Assembly: GCF_014639075.1 (NCBI RefSeq)
Contig: NZ_BMFS01000009.1
Location: 1-64,000 of the forward strand
Source of the DNA: Glycocaulis albus
GTDB taxonomy: Bacteria; Pseudomonadota; Alphaproteobacteria; Caulobacterales; Maricaulaceae
Direction: 5' to 3'
Length of the DNA: 64,000 nucleotides
Positions 45,869 through 54,466 of the stretch are shown piece by piece. The notes under the pieces were generated by a model. That model saw nothing but the letters and a program-made list of their open reading frames with translations, was not told where the DNA came from and did no database searches. Position numbers and translations under genes: made by a program. The first letter of the stretch is position 1. Each line of letters starts with the position of its first letter.

Positions 45869-45890
45869 GATATAGTCTTATATCATTTAA
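45869..45890. promoter_or_regulatory. Operator candidate in the leuC-like/gcdH divergent promoter
   Basis: GATATA-GTCT-TATATC is a perfect inverted repeat followed by ATTTAA. The same arrangement with two changes is found at 40558-40579 on the other strand, and TATATCATTTA recurs before the TonB receptor gene. It lies 53 bp before the leuC-like start and 55 bp before gcdH. Confidence 0.55.
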
Positions 45891-45944
45891 ATCGCAGCGC
45901 CTGCCAAGGTGCAAGCCCCACCCTGCTTAAAAAGGTCTCCCGAA

Positions 45945-47135
45945 ATGGCTGATGGCTCCACTTCCTCACCGCGCACGTTCCGCTGGGATGATCCGCTTGG
46001 CATGGATGAGCGCCTGACCGGCGAGGAGCGCATGGTACGCGATGCAGCGCGCAGCTATGCCCGCGAGGCCTTGTTGCCGCGCGTTGTGGAAGCCTTCGAG
46101 GCGGGCAGTTTTGATTCCGCCATCATGACCGAAATGGGCGAGATGGGCTTTCTCGGCGCCATGCTGCCCGAGGCCTATGGCGGCTCTGAAGCCAGCCATG
46201 TCGCCTATGGTCTGATCGCGCGCGAGATCGAGGCGGTGGATTCGGGATATCGCTCGGCGATGAGCGTGCAGTCCTCGCTGGCCATGTATCCGATCTATGC
46301 CTTCGGCTCAGATGAGCAGAAAGCGAAATTCCTGCCGAAAATGGCAACGGGCGAGTTGATCGGCTGCTTTGGTCTGACCGAAGCTGATGGCGGGTCGGAC
46401 CCCGCGTCGATGAAGACGAAGGCCGTAGCGGTAGAGGGCGGTTACCGGCTGAATGGCTCGAAGTACTGGATCACCAACAGCCCCGTATCCGATCTCGCCA
46501 TCGTCTGGGCGAAGCTGGACGACACGATCCGCGGCTTCATCGTGGAGCGCGATTTTGCCGGCTTTACCGCCAGCAAGATCACCGACAAGCTCTCCTTGCG
46601 TGCATCCATCACGGGCGATATCGGGCTGGATGATGTGTTCGTGCCGGAGGCCAATATCCTTCCCGGTGTGAAGGGGCTGCGCGGGCCTTTCTCCTGCCTG
46701 AACAAGGCGCGCTACGGCATCGCCTGGGGCGCCATGGGCGCGGCCGAGTTCTGCTTCCAGGCAGCGCGGGACTATACCGGCGAACGCATGCTCTTTGGCC
46801 GGCCGCTATCCTCGCGCCAGCTCGTCCAGAAGAAGCTCGCCGACATGCAGACTGAAATCTATCTCGGTCTTGAGGGCGCACTGGCGCTGGGCCGGCAGCT
46901 CGATAGTGGCGCATGGGTGCCCGAGGCCATTTCCATGATGAAGCGCAATAATTGCGGCAAGGCCCTCGCCATTGCCCGCGAGGCGCGCGACATGCATGGC
47001 GGTGCCGGAATTACGGGCGAAATGCATGTCATGCGTCATGTGATGAATCTGGAGACAGTCAACACGTATGAGGGCGCACACGATGTGCATGCCCTCATTC
47101 TCGGCCGGGCAATCACCGGACACAGCGCTTTTTGA
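45945..47135 (+). CDS. gcdH: Glutaryl-CoA dehydrogenase-type acyl-CoA dehydrogenase
   Basis: FAD enzyme of 396 residues that oxidises and decarboxylates glutaryl-CoA to crotonyl-CoA. Group landmarks are [47 protein letters not shown], the glutaryl-specific ASITGDI region, and the catalytic Glu in [25 protein letters not shown]. The ATG at 45945 is preferred to an in-frame start 12 codons upstream. It is divergent from the hydratase-lyase-imidase operon with a shared operator candidate, so the two are probably coregulated. Downstream (47188-47205) GCCGGG-TCGCGC-CCCGGC forms a small hairpin without T-run. Confidence 0.9.
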   Translation: MADGSTSSPRTFRWDDPLGMDERLTGEERMVRDAARSYAREALLPRVVEAFEAGSFDSAIMTEMGEMGFLGAMLPEAYGGSEASHVAYGLIAREIEAVDSGYRSAMSVQSSLAMYPIYAFGSDEQKAKFLPKMATGELIGCFGLTEADGGSDPASMKTKAVAVEGGYRLNGSKYWITNSPVSDLAIVWAKLDDTIRGFIVERDFAGFTASKITDKLSLRASITGDIGLDDVFVPEANILPGVKGLRGPFSCLNKARYGIAWGAMGAAEFCFQAARDYTGERMLFGRPLSSRQLVQKKLADMQTEIYLGLEGALALGRQLDSGAWVPEAISMMKRNNCGKALAIAREARDMHGGAGITGEMHVMRHVMNLETVNTYEGAHDVHALILGRAITGHSAF

Positions 47136-47224
47136 AGCTGTTGCGATGATAGCCCGGGACAGGTTTTTCCTGTAGTTCGCCGCGGTCGCCGGGTCGCGCC
47201 CCGGCAGGATCCGGGCGGTGAGAC

Positions 47225-47701
47225 ATGTGGCCTGTTGAGACGATTATTGCCGGAGCGGTATTGCTGGCGGGCCTTCTGGCGCTGTCCATCGTCGATATCC
47301 GCAGCTTCCGCCTGCCGGACTGGCTCACCCTGCCCTTGATCCCGGCCGGCCTGTTGGCGGCCTGGTGGCTGGGTGACCCCGTTCCCTGGCATCTGGCAGG
47401 CGCCGTTATCGGATATGCCGGCCTAGTCGCACTGGAACTGGCATATCGGGCGGCGCGCGGCCGCGATGGGCTGGGCCGGGGTGATGCAAAGCTTCTCGCG
47501 GTGGGGGGAGCCTGGTGCGGGGCCGCGCTCCTTCCCGTCATTCTTCTGGTTGCCAGTATTGCCGGCCTGGTCTGGGTCATGGCGCTGAGACTGGCGGGGG
47601 ACCGGGAAATCGGCCCCGATTCGGCAATTCCTTTCGGCCCGTTCCTGGCAGCCGGAATAGCCGTGGCCTGGCTGGTGCTGCGGGCGGGGCTTTGGCTGTA
47701 G
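47225..47701 (+). CDS. Short prepilin peptidase (A24 domain only)
   Basis: A 158-residue aspartyl protease of the inner membrane that removes leader peptides from type II secretion pseudopilins or Tad pilins. The two catalytic Asp motifs are present: SIVDIRSFRLPDWL and GRGDAKLLAVGG (GxGD). About six hydrophobic segments are seen. The N-terminal cytoplasmic methylase domain of PilD/GspO is absent, so the protein resembles CpaA/TadV-size or the alphaproteobacterial minimal form. It lies 7 kb before gspC and is the only prepilin peptidase in the window, so it is the likely processor of GspG-K (inference). Confidence 0.88.
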   Translation: MWPVETIIAGAVLLAGLLALSIVDIRSFRLPDWLTLPLIPAGLLAAWWLGDPVPWHLAGAVIGYAGLVALELAYRAARGRDGLGRGDAKLLAVGGAWCGAALLPVILLVASIAGLVWVMALRLAGDREIGPDSAIPFGPFLAAGIAVAWLVLRAGLWL

Positions 47702-47756
47702 GCCACAGACGCATCAAGGCGAGACAACGCGCAGCGAACACAGTAATCATCTCGCG

Positions 47757-48140
47757 ATGACGTCAGAGCAACTGGATATCGGGGGCTGGAAAGCACAGCT
47801 GCGCAAGGGCGCGGCGGAATTTGCCGTTCTGAGCCTGTTGGCCCGCAAGGAAATGTATGGAATCGAGCTGCTGGATGCTCTGTCAGGAGCTCAGGGGCTC
47901 GGCATATCTGACGGTACAATTTACCCGCTGTTGAAAAGATTGCAGCTGGAGGGCCGGATTCATGCCCGCTGGCAGCCGAGTGTCACAGGACCGCCACGCA
48001 AATATTATAGCCTCACGGCTGAGGGAAAACTCGCCGTGTCGGCCATGAGCCAGGCATGGACAGAGTTTCGCTCGCAGTTGGATAGACTTGCGGGACAGGC
48101 CGGTGAACTCAACGCCCCAGATAGAGACCTATCTTCGTGA
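47757..48140 (+). CDS. PadR family transcriptional regulator
   Basis: A 127-residue winged-helix regulator. The PadR core is AEFAVLSLLARKEMYGIELLDALS followed by ISDGTIYPLLKRLQLEGRIHARW and GPPRKYYSLTAEGKLAV, with a C-terminal dimerisation helix. PadR proteins of this kind are regularly coupled to a HAAS-domain membrane protein, as here, and often sense envelope stress or antibiotics. The next gene begins inside its last 38 bp. Confidence 0.9.
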   Translation: MTSEQLDIGGWKAQLRKGAAEFAVLSLLARKEMYGIELLDALSGAQGLGISDGTIYPLLKRLQLEGRIHARWQPSVTGPPRKYYSLTAEGKLAVSAMSQAWTEFRSQLDRLAGQAGELNAPDRDLSS

Positions 48141-48648
48141 ACTCGCGCGTGCGCTGACCAGGCTTTCTGCGCATGAGCGCGATGACATACTGGCCGAAAC
48201 CCATAGCCATCTGGCCGAACGCTGCGCGCTGCTGGGCGAAGCCGAGGCTCTGCGCCTCATGGGACCACCGCGTGCGCTGGCCCGCAGCTACATGGCTGCA
48301 ACCGGACATGCCGGCCGGCCGGCCGGAGAACGCATAGTGCCTCTATTGCCGGCCACGATGCTTGTCGGCGCCTGCCTGTTGTGGGTCTGCACCATCATTT
48401 CGGTGACCTTGTTGCTGGCCGAACTGGCAGAGCCCACCCTCGTCAGCATCTGGCTAAATGCCAGCACAGGGAATGTTTTTGTCGGGGCGGCCAATCCAGA
48501 CATGGTGTCGCTCCTGACCGATCTGGCCGGGCCCTGGTTTCTGCCTCTGGCGGCGATCACAGGCCTTCTCGCCGGCGCCAGTGGATCTGCGATGATACGC
48601 GCCGCCTGGCGTGAGTTCCGCTCACCGCGCGGACTGGCCATTCACTAA
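48103..48648 (+). CDS. HAAS-domain (DUF1700-like) membrane protein
   Basis: A predicted 181-residue membrane protein. The N-terminal helical domain (YLRELARALTRLSAHERDDILAETHSHLAERCALLGEAEALRLMGPPRALARSYM) matches the HAAS/DUF1700 signalling domain usually encoded after PadR. Two hydrophobic segments follow (MLVGACLLWVCTIISVTLLLAEL and WFLPLAAITGLLAGASGSAM). The start is uncertain: GTG 48103 is chosen, and a TTG five codons earlier is possible. It is presumed to be regulated by and to act with the PadR protein. Confidence 0.72.
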   Translation: MNSTPQIETYLRELARALTRLSAHERDDILAETHSHLAERCALLGEAEALRLMGPPRALARSYMAATGHAGRPAGERIVPLLPATMLVGACLLWVCTIISVTLLLAELAEPTLVSIWLNASTGNVFVGAANPDMVSLLTDLAGPWFLPLAAITGLLAGASGSAMIRAAWREFRSPRGLAIH

Positions 48649-48754
48649 ACACCTGATTCGCCTATTCGATATTCTTGACTGCCGGGCACGGCGTGTGGGC
48701 ACACGATGACAAGCATGTCCGCCAGATTTTCCCGATTCCAGAAACTTGTAATGC

Positions 48755-48786
48755 ATGTCACCGGCCTGACATGAATCTTGTATAAC
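48755..48786 (+). promoter_or_regulatory. PHO-box-like operator and -10 element
   Basis: ATGTCAC-CGGC-CTGACAT (48755-48772) has the 7-4-7 direct-repeat spacing of a PhoB box (CTGTCAT-N4-CTGTCAT) with 5/7 and 6/7 matches; the same bases also read as an inverted repeat ATGTCA-N6-TGACAT. TATAAC at 48781 is a fitting -10. The 233-bp gap shows no other feature that I recognise. Confidence 0.45.
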
Positions 48787-48881
48787 AGGATACCCCGTCG
48801 AGATGGCTACACACCCATCTCGCTGCGAGCTGAAACATTTGCAGACGGCGCGCGCTCCGTGCGCCCGCAGAGGGGACGATC

Positions 48882-51650
48882 ATGTCGTTGAAGAAATACG
48901 CAGCCATATTTGCGCTCGGCCTGGCTGCCGCATCGTGCGGTCAGGGCTCCAATATTTCGTCGCCCGGCGCGACCAATCCCGGCACCCCGCCAGGCGGTGG
49001 CGGCGGTGGCGGTGGTGGCGGTGGCGGTGGCGGTGGCGGTGCCACCTGCCCGAGCGGCTTCACTACCGGTGGTGACGTGGGCGGCCTGACTGCCTGCGTG
49101 CTCTCCGGCGACATCCTGAACAATCTGACCCTCCCCTTCGTCGACGGTATCGCCTACCGCATCGATGGCCGCGTGAATGTCGGTATTGATGTCGGTGCTG
49201 ACGGCAACGCCGCAGGCGGTGTGTCTGCCCGCCTCACCATCGAGCCGGGTGTGACCATTTTCGGTCAGGGCGGCGCGGACTATCTGGTCATCAACCGCGG
49301 CTCGCAGATCGAGGCCAACGGCACGGCAGCCTCGCCGATCACCATGACCTCGGATGAAGACCTGATCCGCCGTGCGGCGAACCCGCAGGACTTTGGCGGT
49401 GACAATATCGGTGAATGGGGCGGCATCGTCGTTCTGGGCCGCGCGCCGATCAATCGCTGCCGTGACGCGGCGACGCCGGGCACGGTGGACTGCGAAAACC
49501 TCGTTGAAGGGGTATCCAACCCCGACGCTCTCTACGGCGGCAACAACCCGCAGGACAATTCCGGCATCATGCGTTACGTACGCGTTCTGTTTGCGGGCTT
49601 TGAGATCGCGCCGGGTAATGAGCTGAACGGCATCACGCTCGCTGGCGTCGGCTCCGGCACCACCTTCGAATACATCCAGGTCCATAATGGTTCCGACGAT
49701 GGTATCGAGTGGTTTGGCGGCACGGTGAATGGCCGCTACCTGGTCGTAACCGGTGCCGACGATGACTCGCTCGACACCGACAATGGCTATAATGGCTTCA
49801 ACCAGTTCGTGGCTGTCATCCAGCGCGAGAATGGCGGCGACAATATCGTCGAGGCCTCCAGCTCGGCGCCGGGCGTCACCCCGCTGTCGAACGCCACGTT
49901 TGCCAATTTCACCTTTGTGGGTAACCGCACCAACGCCTTCCGCCTGAACACGGGTACGGTCGGCCGGTATGTCAATGGCGTCGTTGACTACGGGCAGGCC
50001 TGCATGCGCTGGGAAGGCTCTGCGGGTAACGGCACGGCCGGCTATCAGGGCGTTGGCGTTGACCCGAGCTTCAACTCGGTGCTGTTCGACTGCGAAGGCG
50101 GCCTCACGCTGGCCGGTTCCGACGCAGCGGCCGCTGCGGCTGCCGTGGCAGCTGATCCGAACAACACCCAGCAGGAAAGCTCGCTGGCTTCGCGTCTCTT
50201 CCCGGGCCCGGTCGAGCAGGGTGTCGATGCGTTCGACGTCACGACCCTCGACAGCTTCTTTGAGGACGCTGACTATATTGGCGCGTTCAGTGCAACTGAA
50301 ACCGAGACCAATAACTGGGCGGCTGGCTGGACCTTCGGCCTCTTCCCGGAACCTGACTGCCCGATTGGCACGACCGATACCGGCGCTCAGCGTAACGGAC
50401 AGAATGTCTGCCGTCTGACGGGCGTTGTTGAAGACGATATTCGTCTGACCCGCGGCAACATCTATGAGCTGGAAGGCGATGTCCGGATTGGCCGCGATGT
50501 TGGTGCGGATGGCAATGCCGCTGGCGGCGTTGCTGCCTCGATCACCATCGAGTCGGGCGTAACACTCTACGGCCGTTCGGGTGCCGATTACCTGCTCATC
50601 AACCGTGGCTCGCAGATCTTCGCCAACGGCACGCGTCAGAATCCGATTATCATGACGTCGGAAAACGACATCACCAACACCGGTAATCGCGAAACCGCGA
50701 TCGGCGAGTGGGGTGGTCTTGTGATCCTGGGCCGTGCGCCGACCAATCGCTGCCGCGACGCGGCTGCGCCGGGCACCATCGATTGTGAAAACCTGATCGA
50801 GGGTGTGACCAATCCGGACGGCCTGTATGGCGGTATCGAGGAAGACGACAGCTCAGGCTCCCTGACCTTCGTGCAAGTGAAGTTCGCGGGCTTTGAAATC
50901 GCGCCGGGTAACGAGCTGAACGGCATCACGCTGGGCGGCGTTGGCCGTGGCACCACCTTCGAGTACATCCAGGTCCACAATGGTTCTGACGATGGCATCG
51001 AATGGTTCGGCGGCACGGTGAACGGCAAATACCTGGTCGTGACGGGCGCCGACGACGACTCTTTCGACACCGATAATGGCTGGAACGGCAATGTGCAGTT
51101 CCTGCTGGGCATTCAGCGTGCCGGCGGCGGCGACAATATCGTCGAAGCCTCCAGCTCGGCCCCGGGTGTAACCCCGCTGTCCAACGCCACTTTCTCCAAC
51201 TTCACCTTCATTGGTAACCGTACCAACGCCTTCCGCCTGAACACGGGCACTGTTGGCCGCTATGTGAATGGCGTGGTCAGCTATGGCCAGGCGTGCATGC
51301 GCTGGGAAAGCTCTGCCGGTAACGGCGTGGCTGGTTACCAGGGCGTCGGCACCGATCCGAGCTTTGACTCGGTGCTGTTCGACTGTGCAGGCGGCCTGAC
51401 GGTTGCCGGTTCGGACGATGCGGCGGCTTCGGCGGCGGTTTCGGGCGGCTCCAATAACACCACGGGTACGGCCAGCACGCTGACCAACACCTTCGTGAAT
51501 GGTGCCAACGAGAATGCCCGTCAGGCATTCGACGTCACCACGCTCGATCCGTACTTCGACGATGTCGACTATATCGGCGCGGTACGTGACTCCAGTGATC
51601 GCTGGTGGGCTGACTGGACCTGCGGTCTGGAAGCCGGAAGCACCTGCTAG
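48882..51650 (+). CDS. Large duplicated surface lipoprotein with poly-Gly linker (ElpS-like?)
   Basis: A 922-residue lipoprotein. The lipobox is AAASC (about Cys19). A spacer with 16 consecutive glycines (residues 38-53) joins it to two tandem copies of a roughly 436-residue unit. Both carry [81 protein letters not shown] and [28 protein letters not shown]. Such repeats suggest right-handed beta-helices. The pairing with a TonB receptor, the neighbouring type II secretion genes and a PHO-box-like site recall the phosphate-starvation lipoprotein ElpS of Caulobacter. This comparison is from memory. The catalytic function is unknown. Confidence 0.82.
   Translation: [922 protein letters not shown]
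48993..49040 (+). repeat. Sixteen-codon Gly (GGC/GGT) tandem tract
   Basis: Alternating GGC and GGT codons run for 48 bp in the linker of the large lipoprotein. Slippage would change linker length by whole codons without breaking the frame if whole triplets are gained or lost. Confidence 0.9.
49050..51650 (+). repeat. Two tandem intragenic repeats of about 1.3 kb
   Basis: The two halves of the lipoprotein gene align with an offset of 1308 bp (436 codons; for example the VGAD codons at 49191 and 50499). Similarity is high at the DNA level in the middle of each unit and lower at the ends. Confidence 0.85.
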
Positions 51651-51730
51651 GCCAGAGCATCCGACGCGCCGGGCATCGCCCGGCGCGTCCCTGCCTGCCC
51701 TCCAATCCATACAGTGAAGGTTGCGAACCC

Positions 51731-54313
51731 ATGAAACCGCTTTACCTGTTCAGCGCGGCACTGCTGACGAGCTCGGCCCTTCTGGCCCCGTCTGCCCTTG
51801 CCCGCCAGGCCGAGGAGGCGTCAACCGCCTCCGAACCCGTCGAGACCATCTCGGTGCGCGGCCAGTTTATTCCCGAGCCTCAGCGTCGCACGGCGCAGGT
51901 AGCCAGCTTTGTATCGGCCGAAGACCTGGAGCGTTCCGGCGATTCCAACGCTGCCGTCGCTCTGACGCGCCTCAGCGGTCTGAGCATTGTCGGCGGCCGC
52001 TTCGCCTATGTGCGCGGTCTTGGCGACCGTTATGCAGCAGCGCTTCTGAACGGCTCTCCGCTTCCGAGCCCGGAACCGCTTCGCCGCATTGTTCCGCTCG
52101 ATCTCTTCCCGTCCGAAGTGCTCGATGGTGTCGACGTCCAGAAAACCTATTCGGCGAATTATGGCGGCGAGTTCGGCGGTGGCCTCATCACCCTGCGCAC
52201 GCTGCGCCGTCCGGTTGAACCCTTCTTCAACGTCTCCGGCAGCATTGGCTATAACACCGTAACCACGGGTGAAAACGGCCTTACTCATCGCGGCTCCAAC
52301 GCCGATTGGCGTGGTTTCTCCGACCGGGTCCGTGACATTCCAGGCCCGCTGGCGGAAGTGCTGCGCAACAACCAGACGCTGGGCAGCCTGAGCCCGGCAG
52401 AGCTTGAAGCGGTCAGCGAAAGCGTGGTGATACCCAACCTGCTGGTCGTTCAGTCCATGGACCTGCACCCCGATTACTCGGTGTCGGGCAATGGTGGCTA
52501 CTCGTTCATGCTTGGCGGGTTCGACATGGGCCTGGTGGGCGCGGCGGGCTTCGATGCCGGCTGGAGTATCGAGAATGCCCAGCGGCAGCGTGTGCGCGGT
52601 GACATTCTCGGCACGGATCTGACCTCGAACCTCACCTCCTACGAGGCGACAGCCAATTCGCTCGTCTCTCTCTCGGCCGAACGTGGTGATCATGCGCTGG
52701 GAGCTACGCTGTTCTACGTGCACTCCACGCGCAAGGACACGCAGCTGACCCGCGGTGAGGACTTCAATGCCCAGGGCGGCCGTCCGATCTATCGCGAGAG
52801 CACGGGCTGGTTTGAACGCGAACTGGCCATGTTCCAGCTAACGGGCGATCACAGCTTCGGCAATCTGGAGGCGCGCTGGCGCGGCTCTGTTGCGCAGGCG
52901 ACACGTCAGACTCCGTTCCTCCAGGAGCTGACCCGTCTGGAGCAGGCCAATGGCGATATCGCCTTCACTTCGGCGGCGCGCTACGAAATCCAGTTCACCG
53001 ATCTCACCGATGACCTGACCAACCTGGGCGGTGAACTGCTCTACACCTTCAACCTGCCGGGCTCGCGCGAGCTGGTCCTGATGGTTGGTGGTGACACGAC
53101 ACGTACCGAGCGGGAATATACTACGTTGTTCTTCCGCATGGCGGGCGGTAACTCGCTCCCCGCTGATGTGCAGATTGCCCGTCCGGACTTCCTGTTCTCG
53201 CCGGACAATATCGGCCCGTCGCGCTTCCAGCTGACCGAGGTCCAGAACACCCAGTCCAACTATACGGGTGAGCTGGATGTGGATTCGGTGTTTGCCCAGG
53301 CGGATCTGGATATCACCAGCTTCATCCGCGCCACCGTGGGCGTACGGTACGAAGATGCGGTACAGACCGTCCAGACCTTCAGCCGGTTCGGCCAGCTTGG
53401 CCGGGGAGCGGTGCTGGACAATGATTATGTGCTGCCGGCAGCCACGGTCACGTGGAATTTCGCCAACGACCTGCAGCTGCGTCTTGGCTACTCGCAAACG
53501 ATTGCGCGTCCGCAATTCCGCGAGTTTGCCAATTCCGGCTTCTTCGATCCGGAAAGCCAGCGCAGTTTCCGCGGGTTTGACGGCCTGGTCGACTCCGAGC
53601 TGACCAATTACGACGCGCGTCTGGAATACTATCTGGGCCGCGATCAGTTCGTCACGGCAGCCGTGTTCTACAAGGAAATCCTCAACCCGATCGAGGAGGT
53701 CCAGTTCGAGACCGCCTCTTTCGTGTCGGAAACGACCTTCCTGAACTCGCCGAAGGCCGAGCTGCAGGGTATCGAGCTGGAATACCGCCAGTACTTCCAG
53801 TTCCCGCTGGATATTGGCTGGTTCCGCGAGCGCGACTGGCGCTTTGCGGTCAACTACACCTACACCCGGTCGGAGATCATCGCTCCGGCCGGCACGCAGG
53901 TGCTTGACCCGATCAGCGGCACCTTGCGTGATGCGTCCTTCTTCAACCTTGACGGTTCGAACCTTCAGGGCACGCCGGAGAATATCATCAACGCACAGTT
54001 CGGCTGGGAAGGGGACAATGACCAGTTCACCCTTCTGGTGAACTGGGTGGATGAGCGCATTCTCCAGCGCGGCTTCAACTCGCCGTCGGGCGTGCTCCCG
54101 GACGTTATCGATGAACCTGGTGTCCAGCTGGACTTCCAGTACCGCCGCCGCTTCCAGGCGATGGGCCGGGAATTCTCGCTGGGCTTATCGGGCCGCAACC
54201 TGCTGGACGAGCAGCACCGCGAGTACCAGCGCAACGAGACGATCGGCGAGACCGAGTTCAACACCTATGATCGCGGCCGCACCTTCTCGCTGAGCCTGTC
54301 GGCCAGCTTCTAG
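51731..54313 (+). CDS. TonB-dependent receptor paired with the surface lipoprotein
   Basis: An 860-residue outer-membrane receptor. After the signal peptide (ending SALARQA) come a TonB box-like ETISVRG, the plug domain with FVSAEDLERSGDSNAAVALTRLSGLSIVGGRFAYVRGLGDRYAAALLNGSPLPSPEP and DLFPSEVLDGVDVQKTYSANYGGEFGGGLITL, and a long barrel ending RTFSLSLSASF with terminal Phe. The VRGLGDRY plug type occurs in receptors paired with surface lipoproteins. It begins 80 bp after the lipoprotein stop with GAAGG upstream, so the two are cotranscribed. Its ligand may be what the lipoprotein releases, possibly phosphate-containing (inference). A strong terminator follows. Confidence 0.88.
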   Translation: MKPLYLFSAALLTSSALLAPSALARQAEEASTASEPVETISVRGQFIPEPQRRTAQVASFVSAEDLERSGDSNAAVALTRLSGLSIVGGRFAYVRGLGDRYAAALLNGSPLPSPEPLRRIVPLDLFPSEVLDGVDVQKTYSANYGGEFGGGLITLRTLRRPVEPFFNVSGSIGYNTVTTGENGLTHRGSNADWRGFSDRVRDIPGPLAEVLRNNQTLGSLSPAELEAVSESVVIPNLLVVQSMDLHPDYSVSGNGGYSFMLGGFDMGLVGAAGFDAGWSIENAQRQRVRGDILGTDLTSNLTSYEATANSLVSLSAERGDHALGATLFYVHSTRKDTQLTRGEDFNAQGGRPIYRESTGWFERELAMFQLTGDHSFGNLEARWRGSVAQATRQTPFLQELTRLEQANGDIAFTSAARYEIQFTDLTDDLTNLGGELLYTFNLPGSRELVLMVGGDTTRTEREYTTLFFRMAGGNSLPADVQIARPDFLFSPDNIGPSRFQLTEVQNTQSNYTGELDVDSVFAQADLDITSFIRATVGVRYEDAVQTVQTFSRFGQLGRGAVLDNDYVLPAATVTWNFANDLQLRLGYSQTIARPQFREFANSGFFDPESQRSFRGFDGLVDSELTNYDARLEYYLGRDQFVTAAVFYKEILNPIEEVQFETASFVSETTFLNSPKAELQGIELEYRQYFQFPLDIGWFRERDWRFAVNYTYTRSEIIAPAGTQVLDPISGTLRDASFFNLDGSNLQGTPENIINAQFGWEGDNDQFTLLVNWVDERILQRGFNSPSGVLPDVIDEPGVQLDFQYRRRFQAMGREFSLGLSGRNLLDEQHREYQRNETIGETEFNTYDRGRTFSLSLSASF

Positions 54314-54335
54314 AGGGCGTCTAACCCGAGACTGG

Positions 54336-54366
54336 AAACGCCCGGAGCCTTGGCTCCGGGCGTTTT
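54336..54366 (+). terminator. Intrinsic terminator after the TonB receptor gene
   Basis: AAACGCCCGGAGCC pairs perfectly with GGCTCCGGGCGTTT around TT, and a further T follows. It separates the lipoprotein/receptor unit from the gsp operon. Confidence 0.9.
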
Positions 54367-54466
54367 CGATTCTCAGCATACTGCCATAACCAGTATATGG
54401 CTTTGCAAGACTGTCACGAACTTGCGTTACACGGCTTGACCAAAAGCGGGTGGATAACGTGAGCCA

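Noticed and set aside
48993-49040. CRISPR or microsatellite-driven phase variation
   Set aside because: The tract is a coding Gly run with 3-bp period; gain or loss of triplets keeps the frame, and no spacer structure exists.
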